A DNA stretch of 24,523 nucleotides from an uncultured Polaromonas sp. (lineage in GTDB: Bacteria; Pseudomonadota; Gammaproteobacteria; Burkholderiales; Burkholderiaceae), in contig CAMLDT010000026.1 of the NCBI GenBank assembly GCA_946479075.1, positions 1 to 24,523 on the forward strand. Reading direction: 5' to 3'. This document shows, one piece after another, positions 15,270 through 22,829 of this stretch; position 1 is the first letter of the stretch; each line of letters starts with the position of its first letter. Below the pieces are notes generated by a model that saw only the letters and a program-made list of their open reading frames with translations, made no database searches and had not been told where the DNA came from. A program made the translations under genes and the position numbers.

Positions 15270-17051
15270 TCAGGCGTTTCGCTCGCCCTCGGAGGTTTTT
15301 GCCTGCAGCTCGCCTTTGGCCGCGTTGTAGACGAAATTTTTTCTGGCCAGTGCTGGCTGGTAGTTGAGCATGTCGATGAGAAAACTCAGGGCGCCGAGGT
15401 TGTTGCCGAGGCGGTCGAAGGTTCCGGCTGCGCGGGCTTCCTGCGCCGTGATGGCGGTCTGCAGCATCTGGTTGACCAGGTCGCGCATGTGGGCCACGGC
15501 CTGCGCCGCCTGTTCCAGGTCCAGCACCGCGAGTACGCCACGCATCTGTTCGAGCTGGGCCGGAACTGCGCTCAGGATGGCCTTGTCGTCGGGCGTGCGG
15601 AAATAATTGTCCAGTGATTTCTCAAGCAGGCCCAGCAGGCTGCGCAATTCCGTCACCACGCTTTCCATGGTTTGTTTGTCGTTGTGGCGCCGGTACAGCG
15701 CTTCCATCCAGGGGTCCGGCGCCAGCGCCTGGCCGGCACGGGCGCTGTCCAGCCGTTGTGCCAGGCGGTTGCTGCGAACCGTGAGCTGGGAATCTTTCGG
15801 ATCGAGGTCGTCGAAGGCCGCTTCCAGGTACAGCAGCGCCGTGGCGACTTCAAGGCCGAGGTCGGGTGGCGGTGCGCGCCCGGAAACCGCAGTCGCATCG
15901 ATCACCCGCGTCAGCGCCTGGGCCAGGGGCTCACTGGGCGGATGCAGCTTGACCAGGGAATCGGTCACCAGGCTGAACTGGTCGCTGACCATCTTGAAGC
16001 GCGTCACGTCACCGGCGGTGACCGACGACCAGCTTTCCTTGGCCGATCCGATGCGCTTGCGCGCCTGCGTGATCAGCGCCGGGGCAAAGCGGTCAAACTG
16101 CAGGGCTTCGTAGTCCACCGGCTGGAAACGCTCCAGGCCATAACTGCTGCGCACCGCCGACAGCACCGGCGCATCGCCTGCCCGTGCGGCGACGGCCTGG
16201 GTGCAGAGAAACAGCAGGTCCTGCGCGAGCCGGTCCGATGCGTGCGGCATGCCACGCGCCAGGTTGGCGTACTGCAACAGGATGCGCAGAATAGCACGTT
16301 TGGCATACACGTCCACCTTGAGCAGGCGAAGCGACAGGGCTTCAAAAAAACCTGCGGCGATTTTCCAGAAGGTCTTGAGTTCGACTTCGGTGTCGGTCTG
16401 GGCCAGCCCCAGGCACATGTCCGACAGGTTTTGCGCTGCGCGGATGTCGCCGCCGCGAACCAGCTTGAGGGTCAGCCGGTCCAGCGATTGCCGTGAGGCG
16501 TCGCTGTACACCGTGGGCCCGACGCTGACCGGCAGCGCCGGCTCCAGCCAGCGCCATTCGAACACCCACAGGTCAGCCGGGTGCACGCGGTCCGCGCCGA
16601 TCAGGCCCTGGATGTCGCGGTACTGGGGAAACAGCGAAACGGCAGACACGGCCTTGCCGGCCATGACATCTTCAAGATAGGCCGTCAGCGCGAAACCTGC
16701 CAGCTCGACCTTGTTGCTGGCCTCTGTGGTGCACAGCCTGGGCGTCTGGATGAAACGCTGGACCGCGGTTTCCATGGCACGCAACACCAGGGCCGGCGCC
16801 GTCATCCCGACCATGTCCAGGGCACCCGCCGCCTGGTGCAATTGCTGGCGGGCCAGGCGCAACTGGCTGGCGTCGAGGGCTTCCAGTTCGGCTCCCTGGG
16901 CCTGGCTGGCTTCACGCACAAAACGTCTCAAGGCCTTGCTGGCGTTGTCCAGCGACTTTCGCAGTTCTTCCAGCACCCAGGCCAAGGGGCTCAGGTCCAT
17001 GATGCTCACGTCCAGATCTTCAGACGATGGGTTCAGCGCAGTGGAGGTCAT
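15270..17051 (-). CDS. PilL/ChpA-like N-terminal fragment without kinase domains
   Basis: This 593-residue protein matches, from memory, the N-terminal region of the long type IV pilus chemosensory kinase PilL/ChpA of Burkholderiales: LSPLAWVLEELRKSLDNASKALRRF, quoted here as LAWVLEELRKSLD, then LRLARQQLHQAAGALDMVGM (an Hpt-like helical segment), SLFPQYRDIQ with HPADLW, and toward the end MRGVLAVLDLEQAAQAV and LSFLIDMLNYQPALARK. It is helical and soluble with no signal peptide. A full PilL would continue into Hpt, HATPase, CheW and receiver domains. Here the frame ends with EGERNA and a stop, and senB begins 59 nt later. It may be a degenerated remnant or a stand-alone scaffold. Start ATG 17051 is the least certain point; ATG 17000 (MDLSPLAW) is an alternative. 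The frame is intact, so it may still be made. Confidence 0.7.
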   Translation of the reverse strand: MTSTALNPSSEDLDVSIMDLSPLAWVLEELRKSLDNASKALRRFVREASQAQGAELEALDASQLRLARQQLHQAAGALDMVGMTAPALVLRAMETAVQRFIQTPRLCTTEASNKVELAGFALTAYLEDVMAGKAVSAVSLFPQYRDIQGLIGADRVHPADLWVFEWRWLEPALPVSVGPTVYSDASRQSLDRLTLKLVRGGDIRAAQNLSDMCLGLAQTDTEVELKTFWKIAAGFFEALSLRLLKVDVYAKRAILRILLQYANLARGMPHASDRLAQDLLFLCTQAVAARAGDAPVLSAVRSSYGLERFQPVDYEALQFDRFAPALITQARKRIGSAKESWSSVTAGDVTRFKMVSDQFSLVTDSLVKLHPPSEPLAQALTRVIDATAVSGRAPPPDLGLEVATALLYLEAAFDDLDPKDSQLTVRSNRLAQRLDSARAGQALAPDPWMEALYRRHNDKQTMESVVTELRSLLGLLEKSLDNYFRTPDDKAILSAVPAQLEQMRGVLAVLDLEQAAQAVAHMRDLVNQMLQTAITAQEARAAGTFDRLGNNLGALSFLIDMLNYQPALARKNFVYNAAKGELQAKTSEGERNA

Positions 17052-17130
17052 ACGGGGCTCAGTGGTTGAAACATGCGCCTTCAGGGACAGGGCCGGCGGG
17101 TGGGCGCAGTCTATGCCCCGGCCCGCGCAA

Positions 17131-17236
17131 TCTGGCACGAAAGATGGCTCGGCCAGACAGTCGGCGGGCGGCGACCGCCGACAGGTCATCCGGCACGGAA
17201 ATGTAGGCTTTTGATGTGCGGGAAAGCCCGTGCCGG
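17131..17236. promoter_or_regulatory. Triple inverted-repeat region upstream of senA
   Basis: Three perfect inverted repeats follow one another: TCTGGC/GCCAGA (17131-17136, 17152-17157), GTCGGCGG/CCGCCGAC (17160-17167, 17175-17182) and CCGGCACGG/CCGTGCCGG (17190-17198, 17228-17236). CGGG/CCCG at 17219-17222 and 17227-17230 can form a small hairpin that competes with the last one. They lie in the 286-bp divergent gap (17052-17337) between the PilL-like gene and senA. No clear -35/-10 pair is seen; TATTCT at 17260-17265 is the best -10 toward senA. They may be operators or a structured leader. Confidence 0.45.
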
Positions 17237-17326
17237 CAGGCCGCCGGGCGGCGGTCTGCTATTCTGGCTTGGCTGTCCGGCGTGCCTTCACCAACGTGGT
17301 TGGGCCCGACCGGCGGTATCAGTATC

Positions 17327-17340
17327 AGGATCCTGCCTTG
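17327..17340 (+). promoter_or_regulatory. senA: Ribosome binding site deciding the senA TTG start
   Basis: AGGA at 17327-17330 is followed by seven bases and TTG. The later in-frame ATGs at 17398 and 17413 are preceded by C-rich sequence with no purine-rich site. The start is therefore probably the rare codon TTG. Confidence 0.5.
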
Positions 17341-18636
17341 GCCTCAGACGCTGCTCCCAACCCCCCAGCCCAACCGCTGCCTACGCCGGCCCCCGGCATG
17401 ATCGATTCGGCCATGATGCGCAGCGCCGGCAGGGAACTGCTGTCACTAGCCCTCATGGACGCACGCAACCACACGCTGCGCCTGTTCGGGCATTACCAGC
17501 AGGCACTGGAGGGCAGCGGGTTTGCAGTTCCCCGGTTGCCCGTGATCAATCCTCCCCTGTGGGAGCTCGGTCATATTGGCTGGTTTCAGGAGTGGTGGAT
17601 AGGCCGCAACACGCAGCGCGGCCGGGGCAGGCGCTGTCCGACTTCGCCCACCCGCCTGGCGTCCATCGAGCCCGGGGCTGACCAGTGGTGGGACTCGGCC
17701 CGGGTGCCGCACGGCACGCGCTGGGGCCTGGACCTGCCGGATGTCGGGAGTTGCCGCGCCTACCTGATGGACACGCTGGAGAGCACCCTGGAATTGCTGG
17801 AAAAGGCGGACGAAGACGACGATTCACTTTATTTTTACCGGCTGTGCCTGTTCCACGAGGACATGCACGCCGAAGCGCTGACCTACACCGCCCAGACCCT
17901 GGGCCTTCCGCTGGACAAGGCCTTGCTGCAGGCTTTCACGCCGCCCCCCATGGCCGTGCAGGAGCCGCTGCGGGTGCCGGCCACGGTCTGGAAACCCGGA
18001 TCACCCGCGTCACCGGGTTTTGTTTTTGACAACGAATTGATGCCGCACGAAGTCAGCGTTCCCGAGTTCGAGATCGACGCGCAACCCGTGAGCTGGTCGC
18101 AGTTTGTCGAGTTCGTCGATGACGGTGGTTACGACCGGCCCGGGCTCTGGCAGCCCGCGGGTTGGGCTTGGCTGGAGGCGGCCGCGGCCAGCGAAGGCCG
18201 GCGTGGTCCGCGTTATGTCGAGCAGATCGGTGTGGCCAGCGGTGCGGTCATGCAAACCCGCTTTGGCCAGCCCATGCGCATGCTCGGCAACCAGCCCGCC
18301 ATGCACATGAGCTGGTGGGAAGCCGACGCCTGGTGCCGCTGGGCCGGCCGCCGCCTGCCGGCCGAGGTGGAGTGGGAGGTGGCGGCGCATACCGTGGCGC
18401 GGCGCGGCTTCCGCTGGGGCGACGTCTGGGAATGGACGGGCAGCAGCTTTCGGCCTTACCCGGGCTTTGAAGCGCACCCCTACGCGGATTATTCCCAGCC
18501 CTGGTTTGGCAGCCACAAGGTGCTGCGCGGCGCATCGATGGCCACACGCGCACGCATGAGACACCCGAAGTACCGCAACTTTTACCTGCCGGAGCGGGAC
18601 GACATTTTTTGCGGGTTCCGCTCCTGCGCCCTTTGA
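17338..18636 (+). CDS. senA: Selenoneine synthase, EgtB-like non-heme iron enzyme
   Basis: This 432-residue protein is the SenA type of the EgtB family. In the described pathway SenA forms the C-Se bond between hercynine and the selenosugar with iron and oxygen; a lyase step then gives selenoneine. The N-terminal DinB-like domain has His79 (LGHIGWFQEWW) and the iron-binding HX3HXE motif HEDMHAE (His173, His177). The C-terminal FGE-sulfatase-like domain starts near 235 and has NQPAMHMSWWEADAWCRWAG, cited as MHMSWWEADAWC, GDVWEWTGS and RNFYLPERDDIFCGFR. I place the start at TTG 17338 because AGGA stands seven bases upstream; this gives a Pro/Ala-rich leader of 20 residues. ATG 17398 has no ribosome site. 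It is divergent from the PilL-like/senB/senC genes and convergent with mtfA. EgtB or OvoA are alternatives that the senBC neighbours argue against. Confidence 0.88.
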   Translation: MASDAAPNPPAQPLPTPAPGMIDSAMMRSAGRELLSLALMDARNHTLRLFGHYQQALEGSGFAVPRLPVINPPLWELGHIGWFQEWWIGRNTQRGRGRRCPTSPTRLASIEPGADQWWDSARVPHGTRWGLDLPDVGSCRAYLMDTLESTLELLEKADEDDDSLYFYRLCLFHEDMHAEALTYTAQTLGLPLDKALLQAFTPPPMAVQEPLRVPATVWKPGSPASPGFVFDNELMPHEVSVPEFEIDAQPVSWSQFVEFVDDGGYDRPGLWQPAGWAWLEAAAASEGRRGPRYVEQIGVASGAVMQTRFGQPMRMLGNQPAMHMSWWEADAWCRWAGRRLPAEVEWEVAAHTVARRGFRWGDVWEWTGSSFRPYPGFEAHPYADYSQPWFGSHKVLRGASMATRARMRHPKYRNFYLPERDDIFCGFRSCAL

Positions 18637-18659
18637 CGGCTGCGTTTGTTTGCTACGTT

Positions 18660-18708
18660 TTTGATAGCTGCTAGCGCCCGTCAGTCAAGGGCTGGAGCCG
18701 TATTTCTC
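18660..18708 (+). repeat. Dispersed intergenic repeat, copy B, overlapping the mtfA 3' end
   Basis: It begins TTTGATAGCTGCTAGCGCCC and continues with AAGGGCTGGAGCC. It matches copy A (3176-3224, opposite strand) at 35 of the first 40 positions by eye. It fills the 44-bp gap between the convergent senA and mtfA stops and runs into mtfA, where it encodes the final residues NTAPALD and the stop. Confidence 0.75.
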
Positions 18709-19466
18709 TTGAAGAACCGGTCAAACAACGCTGTCAGCGCCGGAAACTCTTCGGTGAAGCGCGGGCGGTTCACGAAATAGGCTTCAGAGGCCACGGCGAA
18801 AAATTCAGCCGGCGAACTCGCACCATACGGATCCAGCCAGGGGGGCTCCCCGCCAAAACGTTCCGCGATGGCCAGCTTCTCGCGAAAACCGTCGTAAGCG
18901 GCCTGCATGGTGTCGTGCCAGGTCTGGCGTGCCGCACGCGAGGGCAGGGGCGGGCATCCGTCGGGCGTTCCGTCGCGCATGTCGATCTTGTGGACAAACT
19001 CGTGGATGACCACGTTGTAGCCCCGTCCGGCGGCCGTACCGGCGCTCGCGACGTCCTGCCAGCTCAGGGTCACCGGCCCGCCGTCCATGGCTTCGCCGGC
19101 CAGCACTTCGCTGTAGCGATGCACCACCCCGGCACCGTCGGTGCGTTCACGGCGTGCCAGCATCTGGCCCGGGTGAACCACAATGCCGACAAAATCGTCG
19201 TACCAGTCCAGGCCCAGGTGCAGCACCGGCAGGCAGGCCTGCGCGGCAATGGCGACAGCCATGCTGTCGGTGATGACCAGTCCGTGCGTGCCGTGGAATT
19301 CCTTCTGGCTGAGGAAGCGTCCGCTCAAGGTGCGCAGTGGCGCATGCTGCGCCGGCGGCAGGTCGGCCAGAAACGGAAAGTCGGCCAGGCTGGACTGCCA
19401 CAGCGCTTCGGGAATATCGCGCTCCGCTTTTTTGCCTGCGAACAGGCCCAGCAGCCGGTTCAGCAT
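18681..19466 (-). CDS. mtfA: Zinc peptidase, MtfA family
   Basis: This 261-residue protein is a cytoplasmic zinc metallopeptidase; E. coli MtfA binds the repressor Mlc and has aminopeptidase activity. The zinc site is the HEXXH motif HEFVH (His155, Glu156, His159) in NVVIHEFVHKIDM, with Glu221 in SPAEFFAVASEAYF as the likely third ligand. Other family marks are LSQKEFHGTHGLVITD and YDDFVGIVVHPG. Its length is close to that of E. coli MtfA (265). ATG 19466 overlaps the lpxH end by 7 nt, so translation is probably coupled. It is the last gene of the minus-strand envelope operon and its final codons are provided by dispersed repeat copy B. Confidence 0.92.
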   Translation of the reverse strand: MLNRLLGLFAGKKAERDIPEALWQSSLADFPFLADLPPAQHAPLRTLSGRFLSQKEFHGTHGLVITDSMAVAIAAQACLPVLHLGLDWYDDFVGIVVHPGQMLARRERTDGAGVVHRYSEVLAGEAMDGGPVTLSWQDVASAGTAAGRGYNVVIHEFVHKIDMRDGTPDGCPPLPSRAARQTWHDTMQAAYDGFREKLAIAERFGGEPPWLDPYGASSPAEFFAVASEAYFVNRPRFTEEFPALTALFDRFFKRNTAPALD

Positions 19467-20254
19467 TGGTCCGGGGCCACACGCCGCAGGCCGCCTGCAT
19501 CGAGCCGCAGCACTTCCATGCGGGGTGGCGTGGCCGCGGCATCCCAGTCGCTGAGCACGACGCGCGTGAGGCCGCCTCCCAGCGCATGGGTGGCAGGCTG
19601 GTGGGTGTGGCCATGGATCAGCACCGGGGCATTCGCCGCCTGCAGCCACTGCCGCGTCGCAACGGGATGGAGGTCGATGGCGGTCTCGCCTGAGAGGCGG
19701 CGCCTGTCGTGCTGCGCACGGCTTTGACGGCGCAAACCCTGGGCAATGGCCTGGCGCTCAGGCAGCGGTTTGTCCAGAAAGGATTGCTGCCACGCCGCGC
19801 TGCGCACTTCATCGCGAAAACGCATGTAGTCCACATCGTCCAGGCACAAGGCGTCACCGTGACTGAGCAGCCAGCGCTGGCCGCCAAAGTCCAGCACCGT
19901 CGGGTCATTCAGCAAGGTGCTGCGGCAGCGCGCCATCAGCGCTGGACCGACCAGAAAGTCACGGTTGCCATGCATGAAAAACAGCGCCAGGCGCTCGCCG
20001 GCCTGCTGCAGCACTTGCGCGCAGGCCGCGTCGAAGCCGGACGGATCGCCATCCACGGCATCGTCGCCGACCCAGGCATCGAACAGGTCACCGAGGATGA
20101 ACACCGCATCGGCCGGCGTATCGCGCATGTAGGCCTGCCAGGCGGCAAAGGTGGCGGGCTCCCCGGCCTGCAGGTGCAGGTCGGAAATGAAATCGACCGT
20201 GCGCCAGGCCGCCGGAGCGGCAAGCTCGGCGATCCGGGGCACGGCCGTGGCCAT
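19460..20254 (-). CDS. lpxH: UDP-2,3-diacylglucosamine diphosphatase
   Basis: This 264-residue peripheral membrane enzyme cleaves UDP-2,3-diacylglucosamine to lipid X and UMP in lipid A synthesis. It has the calcineurin-like metal ligands in order: DLH (Asp25, His27), GDLFDAW (Asp56), HGNRDF (Asn97), LSHGD (His132) and HGHTH (His216, His218). The ATG at 20254 has AAGG six bases upstream; a GTG two codons earlier (20260) is also possible. It is about 20 residues longer than E. coli LpxH (240), mostly from an Ala-rich N-terminus. It follows ppiB by 25 nt and overlaps mtfA. Confidence 0.94.
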   Translation of the reverse strand: MATAVPRIAELAAPAAWRTVDFISDLHLQAGEPATFAAWQAYMRDTPADAVFILGDLFDAWVGDDAVDGDPSGFDAACAQVLQQAGERLALFFMHGNRDFLVGPALMARCRSTLLNDPTVLDFGGQRWLLSHGDALCLDDVDYMRFRDEVRSAAWQQSFLDKPLPERQAIAQGLRRQSRAQHDRRRLSGETAIDLHPVATRQWLQAANAPVLIHGHTHQPATHALGGGLTRVVLSDWDAAATPPRMEVLRLDAGGLRRVAPDQC

Positions 20255-20279
20255 GGGCACCTTGTCGGGCTGGCGCAGT

Positions 20280-20786
20280 TTAGAGCGCCACCGCTTTTTC
20301 GATCACCACGTCGGTCTGCGGCACATCGCTGTGGCCGCCCTTGTTGCCGGTCTTGACGGCTTCGATCTTGTCAACCACGTCGGTGCCGGACACCACCTTG
20401 CCAAAAACGGCGTAGCCCCAGCCGGAGGGCGTGGGCGAGGTGTGGTTCAGGAAGCCGTTGTCGGAAGCGTTGATGAAAAACTGCGCAGTGGCCGAATCCG
20501 GCACGCTGGTGCGGGCCATGGCGACGGTGTACTTGTCGTTTTTCAGGCCGTTGGCGGCTTCGTTGGCAATCGGTGCGTCCGACGGTTTTTGTTTCATGCC
20601 GGGTGCAAAACCGCCGCCCTGGATCATGAAGCCGGGGATCACGCGATGGAACACGGTGCCGTCGTAGTGGCCCTTGGCGACATAGCTGAGGAAGTTGGCG
20701 ACCGACTTGGGTGCCTTGTCCTGATCCAGTTCAAGGGTGATGACGCCGTGGCCGGCAATGTGGAGTTCGACTTGGGGATTGCTCAT
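20280..20786 (-). CDS. ppiB: Peptidyl-prolyl cis-trans isomerase B, cytoplasmic cyclophilin
   Basis: This 168-residue cyclophilin catalyses cis-trans isomerisation of proline bonds in the cytoplasm. It lacks a signal peptide. Family blocks are [31 protein letters not shown] (catalytic Arg in FHRV), [17 protein letters not shown] (active-site Gln and Phe), and [18 protein letters not shown]. Its length matches E. coli PpiB (164). It starts 5 nt after the ppiA stop with no clear ribosome site, so it is probably translated by coupling. The order ppiA-ppiB-lpxH is common in Burkholderiales. Confidence 0.95.
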   Translation of the reverse strand: MSNPQVELHIAGHGVITLELDQDKAPKSVANFLSYVAKGHYDGTVFHRVIPGFMIQGGGFAPGMKQKPSDAPIANEAANGLKNDKYTVAMARTSVPDSATAQFFINASDNGFLNHTSPTPSGWGYAVFGKVVSGTDVVDKIEAVKTGNKGGHSDVPQTDVVIEKAVAL

Positions 20787-20791
20787 GGTGT

Positions 20792-21478
20792 TTATTTGAG
20801 GAGGGTTGCGGAGTTGATGACGATGGCTGTTTTCGGCACATCGCCGGGGAAGGGGCCGCCCGCGCCTGTCGGGACGGCCTTGATCTTGTTGATGACATCC
20901 ATGCCGCTGACGACCTTGCCGAACACGGTGTAGCCGAACAGCTGCGGCGCGTTGACCAGCTGCGCGCGCGGCGTGTTTTTGTAGACGCGGCCCTGGTACT
21001 CGAACTCCGGCACCGGATCGCCCGGTGGAATCGGCGTCGGGTTCAGGAAGTCGTTGTCCTTGACATTGATGAAGAACTGCGCGGACGCCGAGTTCGGGTC
21101 GCTGGTGCGCGCCATGGCCAGCGTGCCGACCACGTTTTTGTCGCCGCCTTTGGCCAGCGCCTCGCGGCCTTCATGCGGCACCGGCGCGCGGGTTTTCTTT
21201 TCGTTGAAGCTGGCGTCGTAGCCACCGCCCTGCACCATGAAGTTGTTGATGACGCGGTGAAACACCGTGCCGTCATAGTGTTTGTCACGCACGTACTGCA
21301 GAAAATTCTCGACAGTTTTCGGAGCCTTGTCGGGGTAGACCTCGACCACGAAGTCGCCCGCGCTGGTGGCAAATTTCACGCGAGGCGAGGCGGCGGCTTG
21401 CGACCAGGCTTGGCTGGCGGCCAGGCTCAGGGCCGCGATGGCCAGGCAGGCCCGCCGCGTGTGCCGGTTCAAACTCAT
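20792..21478 (-). CDS. ppiA: Peptidyl-prolyl cis-trans isomerase A, exported cyclophilin
   Basis: This 228-residue cyclophilin has an N-terminal signal peptide ([20 protein letters not shown], cleaved near residue 26), so it acts in the periplasm. The cyclophilin domain shows [31 protein letters not shown] and [17 protein letters not shown]. An insertion of about 30 residues ([20 protein letters not shown]) separates this from [18 protein letters not shown]; ppiB has no such insertion. The ATG overlaps the stop of the L,D-transpeptidase-like gene as ATGA. The two cyclophilins are adjacent, look paralogous, and serve different compartments. Confidence 0.94.
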   Translation of the reverse strand: MSLNRHTRRACLAIAALSLAASQAWSQAAASPRVKFATSAGDFVVEVYPDKAPKTVENFLQYVRDKHYDGTVFHRVINNFMVQGGGYDASFNEKKTRAPVPHEGREALAKGGDKNVVGTLAMARTSDPNSASAQFFINVKDNDFLNPTPIPPGDPVPEFEYQGRVYKNTPRAQLVNAPQLFGYTVFGKVVSGMDVINKIKAVPTGAGGPFPGDVPKTAIVINSATLLK

Positions 21479-22782
21479 CCAATCACTCCTTCAAAAAAGA
21501 TCTTCCACTGACCCGCCTGGCGGACCCAGTACTGGCGCCGGGTGGGACCGGTGCGCGCGCCCATCGGCACCTCGCCGAAGGTCACCACCATGGTGTCGCT
21601 GGCATCGGTCCAGCGCAGGTAGGACAAGTCCTTGAGTTGCACCGGGCGGGCAGCATGTTTGCCCAGATCGGCCCGCAGCATGGCGGTCCAGTCGGCCAGT
21701 GTTTTGCCGTAGCTGTTGAAATCGCTGGTGTAAAGACCGGTCAGGGCATTCAGGTCGCCGCTGGAGCGCGCTTTTTGCCAGTTGTGCAGGGCGTCTTCGA
21801 AGGGTTTGGCGTCGGCCCGCGCGGTGTGCGGTGCAATCCATTTGAGACTGGGGGCGATCACCACCGGCGTGGTGCGCACTTCCACCGTGCGGATGATGCG
21901 CTCCAGGTCCGGGTTGGCCAGCACCACGCACCCGTCGCTGGCCAGCGGCGCGCGCGCAAATTGCGCCGGCGGTGTGCCATGCAGCCAGATGCCGCTGCCG
22001 GTTTTGCCGCGTTTGAGGTCCAGCGCATTGGGATAGTTGATGGGCAAGGCACCCGCACCGTAAAAGTCCTTGAGCGACTTAGGGTCCAGGTTGCTGGTCA
22101 CGAAATAGACGCCCAGCGGGGTGCGCGAGTCGCCTTCCGATTTTTTCTCGACACCGGATTTTCCGACGGAAACGTAGTAGTCGGCCAGCAGCTTGAGCCC
22201 GTTGGCGGTATTTTCAAACAGGTAAAGCCGGGCGCGTGAGGCATCGACCGCAATCGCATGTTTGTTACGCGGTGACAGAGCCAGGAACTGCGAGGGAATG
22301 GTCCCGGCGGCCGGGCGCTCGCGCAACGCTTTCAATCGCAACAACGATTCCTGGCGCAGGTCGCCCAGCATGCCCGCGCCGGCCTGGGCCGGCCCGTCGG
22401 GCACATCGCCGAGGGTGCGCAGCGGGCGGGCCTGCGCTGCAAGCAGGTCACCGTAGACCAGTTGTGCAAGCTGGAAATTCGGATGGTCATGCACCAGCCG
22501 TTCGGCCTTGGCCAAAGCCTCACGGCTTTTGGCCTGGCCGGCCAGTTTGTAAATCTCGATCAACCGCGCTTCGGCTTCACCGTCCCGGGCCAGGGCGGCC
22601 GCCAGGGGCGCCGGGTGGGCCATGCGCGCACGCTTTTCGCTGGCGGCGTCCTTGCCTTTGCGCCGGCTTTCTTTCGACGGTGTGTCTTTCGCGGCTGCCG
22701 TATGGAGCAGCGCTGGAAGCACAAGCAGAAAAAGCGTGGCGGCGGCCCGTTGCATGAAAGTCTGCTCAGGAGAAGAAGTCAT
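21475..22782 (-). CDS. L,D-transpeptidase (YkuD) family protein with C-terminal NTF2-like domain
   Basis: This 435-residue exported protein has a signal peptide (LFLLVLPALLHTAAA), a basic linker, a helical middle (about 60-160), a YkuD domain (about 175-310) and a C-terminal NTF2-like domain (about 327-435, from PFEDALHNWQKARSS to [15 protein letters not shown]). The catalytic region is WLHGTPPAQF (His268) and SDGCVVLAN (Cys285); the usual SHGC is SDGC, as in YafK-like members, some of which hydrolyse rather than form peptidoglycan cross-links. It probably acts on peptidoglycan or lipoprotein links in the periplasm. Start ATG 22782 has AGGG upstream; ATG 22755 and ATG 22830 (TGATG overlap with the TPR gene) are alternatives. 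It shares its C-terminal domain type with the upstream TPR protein. Confidence 0.85.
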   Translation of the reverse strand: MTSSPEQTFMQRAAATLFLLVLPALLHTAAAKDTPSKESRRKGKDAASEKRARMAHPAPLAAALARDGEAEARLIEIYKLAGQAKSREALAKAERLVHDHPNFQLAQLVYGDLLAAQARPLRTLGDVPDGPAQAGAGMLGDLRQESLLRLKALRERPAAGTIPSQFLALSPRNKHAIAVDASRARLYLFENTANGLKLLADYYVSVGKSGVEKKSEGDSRTPLGVYFVTSNLDPKSLKDFYGAGALPINYPNALDLKRGKTGSGIWLHGTPPAQFARAPLASDGCVVLANPDLERIIRTVEVRTTPVVIAPSLKWIAPHTARADAKPFEDALHNWQKARSSGDLNALTGLYTSDFNSYGKTLADWTAMLRADLGKHAARPVQLKDLSYLRWTDASDTMVVTFGEVPMGARTGPTRRQYWVRQAGQWKIFFEGVIG

Positions 22783-22829
22783 CGGGGCGCCCTGGGGCGC
22801 CTGTGGCGGTGGGGTGCCGGCCATCCGCA

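Noticed and set aside
15270..17051. Insertion of the PilL-like gene by a mobile element
   Set aside because: No terminal inverted repeats, target duplications or transposase were seen at its ends, so a transposon origin cannot be supported.
17073..17681. Small plus-strand protein upstream of senA
   Set aside because: The frame overlaps senA in another phase and the inverted-repeat region, with no ribosome site or recognisable motif.
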